A stretch of DNA of 13,425 bases, taken from contig DASRJH010000116.1 of assembly GCA_035649575.1 (NCBI GenBank), forward strand, positions 1 to 13,425, in the 5' to 3' direction. The notes under the pieces were generated by a model. That model had not been told where the DNA came from and did no database searches. It was given only the letters and a program-made list of their open reading frames with translations. The position numbers and the translations under genes were made by a program. This DNA comes from DASVAL01 sp035649575 (GTDB lineage: Bacteria > Planctomycetota > UBA1135 > UBA2386). Shown here piece by piece: positions 7,476-13,425 of the stretch (the first letter of the stretch is position 1; the number at the start of each line of letters is the position of its first letter).

Positions 7476-7721
7476 TCATCGCGATGCGAGCTCGGCGGAT
7501 TGTTCCGCGGCGACGACAGCAGTACCGATCACGTCGCACTCGACGAACAGCATGGTCACCGAGCCCGGCTGGCGGTCGGGCAGGACGCCGACCACGAGTG
7601 CGTCGTCGTCCGGACGCGCAGTCGCTGTCAACCGCTGCCGCGTGAACACAGGCATCTGCAGCGCGAACCTTCGGCGCGGGCCAGCGTCAATCGGCACCAT
7701 GGGATCGCCGCGCTGGAGCAC
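7476..7721 (-). CDS. Hypothetical small protein downstream of hepT, possibly degenerate
   Basis: The frame is open from inside hepT down to TGA 7478-7476. Possible starts are GTG 7721 (81 residues) and ATG 7700 (74 residues); neither has a clear ribosome site. The peptide has strand-like runs (RRRFALQMPVFTRQRLTAT, DDALVVGVLPDRQPG, SVTMLFVECDVIGTAVVAAE) and mostly G/C third positions, so I think it is or was coding. I recognise no family. Immediately after its stop, a different frame of the same strand reads RDEIAGQIAGARHLLREVVQ and ends at 7370, overlapping the convergent TPR gene by 14 bases. That suggests a gained base and an original product about 35 residues longer. It is either a third gene of the mntA-hepT operon or a remnant. 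Between 7383 and 7789 nothing else is seen. Confidence 0.35.
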   Translation of the reverse strand: MLQRGDPMVPIDAGPRRRFALQMPVFTRQRLTATARPDDDALVVGVLPDRQPGSVTMLFVECDVIGTAVVAAEQSAELASR

Positions 7722-7788
7722 TGCGGCCGGAGCCGACGTCGGCCCGCTGCGATCCTCGACCCGGACGCGGAACCCCGGTGGGTGCGCC

Positions 7789-8205
7789 TCAGATCCAACC
7801 GCTTGCCACGGCCGCGAACTGCTCGAGGTCGGGCAGTTCGTTCGCCAAGGTCGCCGCAATGCGCGCGTAGTCGATGTTCGCGTAGTGGTGCGCAAGCACG
7901 TTCCGCAGTCCAGCCCATCCCATCAAACGGGCGGCCAGCGAGCGATCCAGACGTCCAGCCGCGGCCAGTCGTTCGAAGGCCTGTTGGTAGGTCGTCGCTG
8001 TGGCCTGTTCCGAATCGGCGGCTGCGTGGAGTGCGAGATCGATTGCCGACTGGGCCGCCACGTACAGCGCGTGCAGGACCATGTGTTGCGCATCGCGGTC
8101 GACGAGCAGCACTCTGGAATCGTACTTCGCACGGTAGCGTCGCAGGTCGGACAGGGCATCCTGCAGCTGTGCGAGCCGCTTGCGAACGGTATCGGGTTCG
8201 ACCAT
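7789..8205 (-). CDS. hepT: HepT-like ribonuclease toxin (DUF86, type VII toxin-antitoxin)
   Basis: A 138-residue, mainly helical protein. HepT proteins are HEPN-superfamily RNases that dimerise and cut RNA with an R-X4-H-X-Y motif. The motif is intact here as RNVLAHHY (Arg101, His106, Tyr108), within GWAGLRNVLAHHYANID, a typical DUF86 block. The earlier helices (VDRDAQHMVLHALYVAAQSAIDLAL, from about 35) also match the family, as does the length. In the characterised Shewanella pair the partner MntA adenylylates the motif tyrosine to silence the toxin; Tyr108 is the equivalent residue. Its ATG overlaps the mntA stop by one base (TGATG), so the pair is probably translationally coupled with the antitoxin made first. 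All key residues are present, so I expect a functional toxin. Confidence 0.9.
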   Translation of the reverse strand: MVEPDTVRKRLAQLQDALSDLRRYRAKYDSRVLLVDRDAQHMVLHALYVAAQSAIDLALHAAADSEQATATTYQQAFERLAAAGRLDRSLAARLMGWAGLRNVLAHHYANIDYARIAATLANELPDLEQFAAVASGWI

Positions 8206-8624
8206 CACCGCGCCCCTTGCAGACGTCTCTGCATGGCGAGCGTGCGCACCCGCAGGAACTCTTCGTACGCGGGTCGGAAGTCGAGCCAGCGCGAAGTCGT
8301 TTCTGCTTCGAAGGCGCACCTGGCGTCGCGTTCGCGGTCGAGCACGAGTACCCGTTCGGTGAGCATGGGTCCGACCAGTGGCAGGTTGTCCTGGCTCAGG
8401 TCGACGAGGTCGACCTTGGTTCGTGCAGCGGCCTCCAGGCGTGCGACGATCGCTCCCCACGCCACGACTCCGGCAGGCATCGACGCAGCCGGCATGATCG
8501 CGACATCGACGTCGCGGTAGGTGGTGCCGCGCGCTGCCGAACCGAAGACATATGCCCAGCGCACATGCGGCTCCTTGGCGAGCGCATGCTTCATTGCATC
8601 GATCACTTCGCTCGGGCTGCTCAC
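8205..8624 (-). CDS. mntA: MntA-like nucleotidyltransferase antitoxin (type VII toxin-antitoxin)
   Basis: From GTG 8624 the product has 139 residues; an in-frame ATG at 8594 would give 129. It is a minimal nucleotidyltransferase of the DNA polymerase beta fold. Strand AYVFGSAARG (24-33) leads to the metal-binding DVD (Asp38, Asp40), and the third carboxylate lies in KVDLVDL (Asp72). The spacing is GS-X8-D-X-D, two residues shorter than the GS-X10-D-X-D of the described MntA antitoxin. Family knowledge says such proteins transfer AMP from ATP to the tyrosine of HepT, and the adjacent hepT fits this role. I preferred GTG because it adds the first helix turn before the core. The C-terminal ~40 residues, beyond the transferase core, are helical (DFRPAYEEFLRVRTLAMQRR). 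It lies 62 bp after a propeller gene on the same strand. Confidence 0.88.
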   Translation of the reverse strand: MSSPSEVIDAMKHALAKEPHVRWAYVFGSAARGTTYRDVDVAIMPAASMPAGVVAWGAIVARLEAAARTKVDLVDLSQDNLPLVGPMLTERVLVLDRERDARCAFEAETTSRWLDFRPAYEEFLRVRTLAMQRRLQGAR

Positions 8625-8686
8625 CGACGGAGCGTAGGCGGCGGTAGGAACGGCGGCAAGGCGGCGGCGGCTGGTCTCGCAGCGTC

Positions 8687-11332
8687 CTAGTCGATCTTGC
8701 CGTCGCCGGCGTTGGAGATCGCCGACGCGACGTTGAGCTCGGCGGCCTGGTTGAACAAGTGCAGCCCGACCAGCGCTGGCAGGTTCGGAATCGGCAGGCT
8801 CCACGTGGCGCTGCCGCCAACCGGAAGCAGCACGTCGAGCGCGTCGAGCGTCACGAGCAGCGTGCAACCGGGTCCAAAGCCGAGACCGATCGGCTGCAAC
8901 GGCAGAGCGACCTGGCCAAGGCCCGTGACCATGACGGCGATGCCGGCGCCGAGGTTCTGCACGCTGAGCGTCAGCGTGCTGCCGAGTGATGGCGCGCTCA
9001 CGACCTGCAGCGCGGGCACGCCGCCGGTGCCGGCGCAACCGCTGCCGTACGGGATCCAGCTCGCGTACTCGCCGTAGAGCCGCAGCCCCGCCTGATGGTC
9101 GGCGAGCACGATGCCGCGTGCGCCATACGCATTGCGGATCGCGATGCCATACGGCAACCCTGGCGTGTCGTGCTCGGCGACCACAGGCAGGCTGAACGAG
9201 GCGGGGTTCGTGACGTCGATGCGGAGCAGGCCGCGCCGCCAGACCGTCATGTACGCATAGAGGTTGCCCGTCGTCGCATCGCGGTCGAGCTCGAGATCGC
9301 TCGGATGGTCGATCCAGCCGTCGAAGACGTTCGGCGGCGAGGCCCAGCCACCGACGAGCACCGGCGTGAGCGGGTTGCTCACGTCGAACACGTGCAGGCC
9401 GTAGCCGAAGTCGGCGACGAACAGATACGTCGTCGTGCCGACCGTCACAGCACTCACGGCCACAGCGTTGCCCGCGAGGTTCGGCCCGAGCACGGTGGCG
9501 AGAAGCGTCGGCGTCGCCGTGGTGCCCGCAGAGATGTCGTAGAGCACGATCTGCGGGCGCGACGCGTTCGGTCCCGCCTGCGTATGGAAGCCCGCCGCGA
9601 TCGCCGCGATGCGCTGCCCCGACGGCAGCGAGAACGTGCGGCAGCGCCACGTCTGCCCCTGGTCCAGCTCACCCGCGAAGTGGGTCTCGAGCTGCCACAG
9701 CGGAGCAGTCGTCAGCGTCGAGCCCGGCGGCCTGATCGCCGCTTCGGCGACGATTGCCGACTTCGAGTAACCGACGAGGCCCCATCGCGTGCCGGCGCGC
9801 GTCAACAGCAAGAGATCGCCATCGAGCCAGGACAGGAAGTAGTTGCGACCGTTGTTGAACCCGGCCGGCGGATCGTCGGGCGACGGCAGTTCCCAATAGT
9901 GGCCCAACGCGGGCTGTGACGCGTCGAAGCGATGCAGCCGGAACGTGTCGTTGCCGTTGCCGACGAACCACTCGCGAGTCGGGTTCGCATCGGGCCAATG
10001 CGCGTCGAACCAGAGGCCGAGGCCCCCGTTGCTCGCCGTACCCGGAATCGGCGCGATGTGGTCCGGATCGGAGATGTCGAGCAGCCCCGAATACACTGTG
10101 CCCGCGCTGTCCTGCCCGCTCAGGATCACGTCGGGATCGCGCAGGCTCACGAGCGCCTCGGCCGGAGCATTGCCGACGGGGCGATACGTCGCGAGCACGC
10201 TCACGGGCACGGCGGCCGTGCGCGCGACGAAGCCGAGGCCGAGGTGCACTTCCCACAGCCGCGTGGGCCGCAGGATCAGCTCGCGCCACGCGCCAGCGAG
10301 GTCTTCTCGCTGCAGTTGCACGAGGCCCGTGGTCCCCTGCTGGAACAGATACAGCGCGTCCATCGCTGCGAGCGGCGCGGGCGTGACGACACCGCCGACC
10401 GCGAGGCTGTAGTTCATCGGCCCGTACGAAGTGTAGGGACCGCCGTCGGCCTCGCGCCCGGCCACCACGTTCGCACCGACCGCGATGATGCCGCCGCGCG
10501 CCGCGACGTGGTGCGCATACAACGTCGCAGTGCCGCCGGGCCCAGGTCCCGTGAGCGGCGTCACGCTCATGGCCATGCCGGGTCCCCAAGGCACGGTCGT
10601 GCGCACCGCGAGGAGACCGTAGCCGTCGACCGCCGCATAGAGACGACCGCTGTCGACCGCCACGTCGCGCGCGCGCGCGGGCTCGCCGAACACCGAGACC
10701 GGGAACACGGGACCCGGCTGTACGACCGGCGTCGCCGGCACGCTGAAGTCGACGCGTACGAGACCGCCGATGCCCATCGCGACGTAGGCGAAGGTTCCTT
10801 CGAGCGCGATCGCGAACGCGGTTCCGGTGCCGAGTGACGTCGTGCTGACGAGGGACAGCGTCGCGCGGTCGTAGATGCGCAGCTCCGAGGCATTCACGGC
10901 GCCGAACACGGCGAGCGCGTGCGTCGGCGTCAGCGCGACCTCGAAGCAGACCTTGTCGCCGGGATCGTCGCGCACCGTGACCGGAAACGACGCGCCGCCG
11001 AGCGCGATGTCGAGCACGCCGTAGCTGCCACCCGCGACGAGCAGGCGCTGGTTCGTCTCGTCGAGTGTCAGCGCGACGACCGACGCGTCGACCGGGATGC
11101 GCGCGAGCACAGCCGACGCCGGCATCGGGTTGCTGAGCACGGCCAGATCGAGGATCGAGACGGCCGCACCTTCGCCGACATAGGCGCGGGTCTCGGCGGC
11201 GTTCACGGCGAGCGCCGTCGGATCGCCAAAGCCGTAGAACGAGCGCGGAACGGACAGGTCCTGGGCCATCGCGGGCGCCAACAGGTTGGCCAGCAGCGTG
11301 GTGAGCAGCAGGGCAAGCGGGGATCGCGGCAT
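8687..11332 (-). CDS. Exported beta-propeller-like (LVIVD-type) protein with planctomycete C-terminal domain
   Basis: An 881-residue exported protein. The signal peptide is MPRSPLALLLTTLLANLLAPAMA, probably cleaved before QD at 24. A long beta-rich body follows, of repeats ending in hydrophobic-D-I/V-S-type strands: AVSILDLAV, YGVLDIALGG, SELRIYDRA, GGLVRVDFSV, SGLLDISDPDHIAPI, PQIVLYDISAG, YGLHVFDVSNPLTPVLVGGW, RGLLRIDVTNP. These resemble LVIVD/propeller repeats found in surface and secreted proteins. The last ~119 residues (763-881) form a separate domain: GSGCAGTGG, a second Cys in GFGPGCTLLV, then SLPIPNLPALVGLHLFNQAAEL. I know this domain from many secreted proteins of Planctomycetota, where it follows varied N-terminal parts. 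The reading frame is intact. Start ATG 11332 is supported by GGAG at 11343-11340 with seven bases between. Substrate or partner unknown. The 116 bp before it, up to the divergent gene at 11449, must hold both promoters. Confidence 0.85.
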   Translation of the reverse strand: MPRSPLALLLTTLLANLLAPAMAQDLSVPRSFYGFGDPTALAVNAAETRAYVGEGAAVSILDLAVLSNPMPASAVLARIPVDASVVALTLDETNQRLLVAGGSYGVLDIALGGASFPVTVRDDPGDKVCFEVALTPTHALAVFGAVNASELRIYDRATLSLVSTTSLGTGTAFAIALEGTFAYVAMGIGGLVRVDFSVPATPVVQPGPVFPVSVFGEPARARDVAVDSGRLYAAVDGYGLLAVRTTVPWGPGMAMSVTPLTGPGPGGTATLYAHHVAARGGIIAVGANVVAGREADGGPYTSYGPMNYSLAVGGVVTPAPLAAMDALYLFQQGTTGLVQLQREDLAGAWRELILRPTRLWEVHLGLGFVARTAAVPVSVLATYRPVGNAPAEALVSLRDPDVILSGQDSAGTVYSGLLDISDPDHIAPIPGTASNGGLGLWFDAHWPDANPTREWFVGNGNDTFRLHRFDASQPALGHYWELPSPDDPPAGFNNGRNYFLSWLDGDLLLLTRAGTRWGLVGYSKSAIVAEAAIRPPGSTLTTAPLWQLETHFAGELDQGQTWRCRTFSLPSGQRIAAIAAGFHTQAGPNASRPQIVLYDISAGTTATPTLLATVLGPNLAGNAVAVSAVTVGTTTYLFVADFGYGLHVFDVSNPLTPVLVGGWASPPNVFDGWIDHPSDLELDRDATTGNLYAYMTVWRRGLLRIDVTNPASFSLPVVAEHDTPGLPYGIAIRNAYGARGIVLADHQAGLRLYGEYASWIPYGSGCAGTGGVPALQVVSAPSLGSTLTLSVQNLGAGIAVMVTGLGQVALPLQPIGLGFGPGCTLLVTLDALDVLLPVGGSATWSLPIPNLPALVGLHLFNQAAELNVASAISNAGDGKID

Positions 11333-11448
11333 GGTTTCACTCCGAAAGAGACCGGGACTGTAGCCGCCGCGCGAAACCGCGTAACTGCGCGCGCAGCGGG
11401 CCGGGTTGCGCCTGCACGAAAGTGATACATCGCGTAGAACACGGACTC

Positions 11449-12297
11449 ATGTGCCGCTTCACGATGTATCTGGGTCCGACCATCCGGCTCTCGTCGCTGA
11501 TCGTCGAACCAAAACACTCGATCATCGACCAGAGCCACCACAGCAAGGGCCAGGAAGAGCCGCTGAACGGCGATGGCTTCGGGATCGCGTGGTACGTGCC
11601 CGATGTGGACAGCGAACCCGCGCTGTTCCGCTCCGTGACGCCGGCGTGGAACAACGCGAACCTGCTCGAGCTCGCGCGCGTCGTGCAGAGCCCGCTGATC
11701 TTCGCGCACGTGCGCGCGGCGACGAAGCACGGCGGCCAGAGTGAAGCGAACTGCCACCCGTTCCGCAGAGGGCGCCATGCGTTCATGCACAACGGCGACA
11801 TCGGCGATTTCGCTCAGGTGCGGCGGCCGCTGCTGAGCTCCCTCAGCGACGACGCATTCCACAGCATCCACGGCAACACGGATTCGGAACACCTGTTCGG
11901 GCTCGTCATCGACGAGCTCGCGAGCAAGAACTCCTCAGGCGCCGAACACCTCGCGGCCGCGATGCAGGCCGCGGTCGCGCGATGCGTCGCGCTGTGCAAG
12001 CAGCATGGGCAAGGGGCTCACTCCTACCTGAACCTCGCGCTCAGCGATGGCGAGTCCGCCGTGGCCTGCCGCTTCACGACCGAACCCGACTACGAGGGAG
12101 AGAGCCTGTTCGTGCACACGGGCCGTCTCTATGTGTGCCAGGGCGGCGTGTGCCGCATGCTGTCGCCCGACAGCGGGCGCGGCTGCGTGCTCGTGAGCTC
12201 CGAACCGCTCAGCGAAGACCCCGGTTGGGACCCGCTGCCGCGCAACTCGATCGTGCTCGTCAGCAAGGACGGCACGATCGACGTGCGGTCGATGTAG
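11449..12297 (+). CDS. Class II glutamine amidotransferase (YafJ/EgtC/Dug3-like)
   Basis: A 282-residue Ntn-type amidotransferase. After Met removal the N-terminal nucleophile would be Cys2 (MCRFTMYLGP), which fixes the start at ATG 11449. Family motifs occur in order: NGDGFGIAWY (40-49), FAHVRAAT (85-92, with the glutamine-contacting Arg89), NCHPF (101-105) and FMHNGDI (112-118, oxyanion Asn/Gly). The later TDSEHLFGLVIDE matches the helix that closes the active site. The group includes YafJ, EgtC (gamma-glutamyl hydrolysis in ergothioneine synthesis) and yeast Dug3 (glutathione breakdown). No egtB, egtD or peptidase partner is nearby, so the substrate is open; hydrolysis of a gamma-glutamyl bond is the safest statement. 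It is probably co-transcribed with the glycosylase 18 bp downstream. Confidence 0.92.
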   Translation: MCRFTMYLGPTIRLSSLIVEPKHSIIDQSHHSKGQEEPLNGDGFGIAWYVPDVDSEPALFRSVTPAWNNANLLELARVVQSPLIFAHVRAATKHGGQSEANCHPFRRGRHAFMHNGDIGDFAQVRRPLLSSLSDDAFHSIHGNTDSEHLFGLVIDELASKNSSGAEHLAAAMQAAVARCVALCKQHGQGAHSYLNLALSDGESAVACRFTTEPDYEGESLFVHTGRLYVCQGGVCRMLSPDSGRGCVLVSSEPLSEDPGWDPLPRNSIVLVSKDGTIDVRSM

Positions 12298-12315
12298 GGC
12301 AGCCACTCCACGCGA

Positions 12316-13224
12316 ATGCCCACGCGCACGCTCCAGCTGCCGATCCCACGACCGTTCGAGCTACGGCTCTGTTTGTTCGGCCACGGCTGGGTCGCGCTGG
12401 CGCCGCACCGGTTCGACGAGGCGCAGCAGGTCTTCTCGACGGTGTTGCTCGTCGATGGGCAGGCGGTCGATGCGACGCTGCGGCACGAGAAGCGGGACGC
12501 GCTCGCGGTGCGGCTCGAGAGCGCGCGGCCGCTGCGCGGTTCGGCGGTGACGGCCGCGGGCCGCCAGGTCGCGCACATGCTGCGGCTGCGCGACGACCTC
12601 GGCGCGTTCCATGCGATGTGCCGCAGAGAGCCTTCGCTGCAATGGGCCGCGCGGCGAGGCGCGGGCCGGATGCTGCGCTCGGCAACCGTGTTCGAGGACC
12701 TCATGAAGCTCCTGTTCACGACGAACACGACCTGGGCCGGCACCGAGTCGATGACGAAGAACCTCGTCGACGCGGCCGGGTCTCGCGCACCGAGCGGCGC
12801 GCGCGCGTTCCCGTCGCCGCAACAGTGCCTGCGCGACGCGTCGTTCTATCGCGAGGTCGTTCGCACCGGCTACCGCGCCGAGGCGGCCCTTGCGCTCGCT
12901 TCGGGGTTCGCCAAGGGCCGGCTCACGGACGAGCAGTTCCTCGCGCCGCAGACGTCGGCCGAGCTCTGGGACCGTCTGCTCGCGCTGCGCGGTTTCGGGC
13001 CGTATGCGGCCGGGCAGGCGATGCGGTTGCTCGGCCACTACGACAAGCTCGCGCTCGACAGCTGGTGCCGGGCGCGGCTCGCGCAGCTGGCCGGGAAGAA
13101 GAGACCGCCTGCGGATCGCACCGTAGAACGCCGCTATGCGAACTGGGCTCCGTTCCAGGGGCTGGCGCTGTGGCTCGACCTCACGGCCGACTGGCACAAC
13201 GGCAGCTCGCCGTGGGTCATCTGA
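12316..13224 (+). CDS. HhH-GPD superfamily DNA glycosylase
   Basis: A 302-residue protein whose C-terminal half is a base-excision-repair glycosylase fold. The helix-hairpin-helix is LRGFGPYAAGQAMRLLG (224-240), and catalytic Asp248 follows in YDKLALDSW. The residue that is Lys in bifunctional Nth and Ogg enzymes is Tyr230 here, so a monofunctional, AlkA- or MutY-like mechanism is expected. No Cys cluster for a 4Fe-4S centre follows. The N-terminal ~115 residues (LCLFGHGWVALAPHRFDE, TVLLVDGQAVDATL) look like the beta domain found before the HhH core in AlkA/OGG1-type proteins. FEDLMKLLFTTNTTW (126-140) begins the helical core. Relatives are sometimes annotated as HesB-like Fe-S assembly proteins, a name not supported by the motifs. 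The damaged base it recognises cannot be read. It follows the amidotransferase by 18 bp and overlaps the convergent PhzF gene end by 8 bp. Confidence 0.85.
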   Translation: MPTRTLQLPIPRPFELRLCLFGHGWVALAPHRFDEAQQVFSTVLLVDGQAVDATLRHEKRDALAVRLESARPLRGSAVTAAGRQVAHMLRLRDDLGAFHAMCRREPSLQWAARRGAGRMLRSATVFEDLMKLLFTTNTTWAGTESMTKNLVDAAGSRAPSGARAFPSPQQCLRDASFYREVVRTGYRAEAALALASGFAKGRLTDEQFLAPQTSAELWDRLLALRGFGPYAAGQAMRLLGHYDKLALDSWCRARLAQLAGKKRPPADRTVERRYANWAPFQGLALWLDLTADWHNGSSPWVI

Positions 13225-13425
13225 CCACGAGCTCGCCGCGCACGACGGTCAGCGCTTCGCCGCCGAGTGCCACGCGGTCGCCGCGCAGCTTCACGGCCAC
13301 CTCGCCGCCGCGCGGTGACGCCTGGTAGCCGAGCATCGACGTCTTGCCGAGGCGTTCGCTCCAATACGGCGCGAGCACGCTGTGCGCCGAGCCCGTCACG
13401 GGGTCCTCGTCGACTCCGACCGCGG
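13217..13425 (-). CDS. PhzF-family isomerase/epimerase-like protein, C-terminal end (partial)
   Basis: The last 68 codons are visible, ending at TGA 13219-13217; the start lies beyond the window edge. The peptide opens with GVDEDPVTGSAHSVLAPYW, which contains the E-D-P-x-T-G-S-A-H signature of the second half of the PhzF fold. Next come SPRGGEVAVKLRGDRVALGG and the final strand VRGELVVR. PhzF-like proteins adopt a two-lobed diaminopimelate-epimerase fold; most homologues outside phenazine producers have unknown substrates. The conserved Glu of the N-terminal lobe is not in the window, so activity cannot be judged. The end overlaps the convergent glycosylase gene by 8 bp. Confidence 0.9.
   Translation of the reverse strand, partial: AVGVDEDPVTGSAHSVLAPYWSERLGKTSMLGYQASPRGGEVAVKLRGDRVALGGEALTVVRGELVVR

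Noticed and set aside
6226..7539. 437-codon minus-strand open frame opposite the TPR gene
   Set aside because: Composition is Arg/Val/Glu/His-rich with no domain, as expected for an antisense shadow in GC-rich DNA. The plus strand has a signal peptide, TPRs and a GGAGG.
8634..8675. GCGG-rich tandem-looking stretch between the propeller gene and mntA
   Set aside because: The units are irregular and short, consistent with general GC bias. There is no fixed period or dyad, and I cannot support a regulatory site.
11333..11448. Divergent promoter elements between the propeller gene and the amidotransferase
   Set aside because: Promoters must exist here, but I could not identify a convincing -35/-10 pair or operator dyad, so no site is claimed.
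12361..13197. 278-codon minus-strand open frame opposite the glycosylase
   Set aside because: Low-complexity Arg/Glu/Gln-rich shadow. The plus-strand frame has the HhH motif and catalytic Asp.

Overview
The window is about 13.4 kb of very GC-rich bacterial chromosome. Codon third positions are strongly G/C, which leaves many long but meaningless antisense frames. The best clue to the source is the secreted protein at 8687-11332. Its ~119-residue C-terminal domain (GSGCAGTGG start, paired Cys, PIPNLPALVG motif) is one I associate with secreted proteins of Planctomycetota. The exported toroid-like protein at 3046-4863 and the TPR protein at 6379-7383 also fit that group. The assignment rests on family recognition, not on a search.

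Layout. (a) 1-1137, plus strand: the last codons of a hotdog thioesterase, then a PLP-dependent threonine/serine dehydratase. (b) 1141-5395, minus strand: in transcription order, two small overlapping frames that may be one frameshifted gene, an exported alpha/alpha-toroid-like protein, a tRNA-dihydrouridine synthase, and a lipoprotein with a concanavalin-like fold. The lipoprotein follows the dihydrouridine synthase by 25 bp and ends 3 bp from the dehydratase stop. (c) 5463-7383, plus strand: a seven-helix membrane protein, then an exported TPR protein with a DUF2911-like C-terminus, preceded by a hairpin and a strong Shine-Dalgarno. (d) 7370-8624, minus strand: a MntA/HepT type VII toxin-antitoxin pair with overlapping stop and start, followed by an uncertain small frame. 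(e) 8687-11332, minus strand: a large exported beta-propeller-like protein. (f) 11449-13224, plus strand: a class II glutamine amidotransferase and, 18 bp later, an HhH-GPD DNA glycosylase, probably one operon. (g) 13217-13425, minus strand: the C-terminal end of a PhzF-family protein, overlapping the glycosylase end by 8 bp.

Most genes are ordinary housekeeping or lineage-specific exported genes. The only recognisable defence or stress-type module is the MntA/HepT pair. The less explained parts are 4968-5395 and 7370-7721, where coding-like sequence appears to switch reading frame. I see no rRNA, tRNA, CRISPR array, insertion sequence or long repeat.
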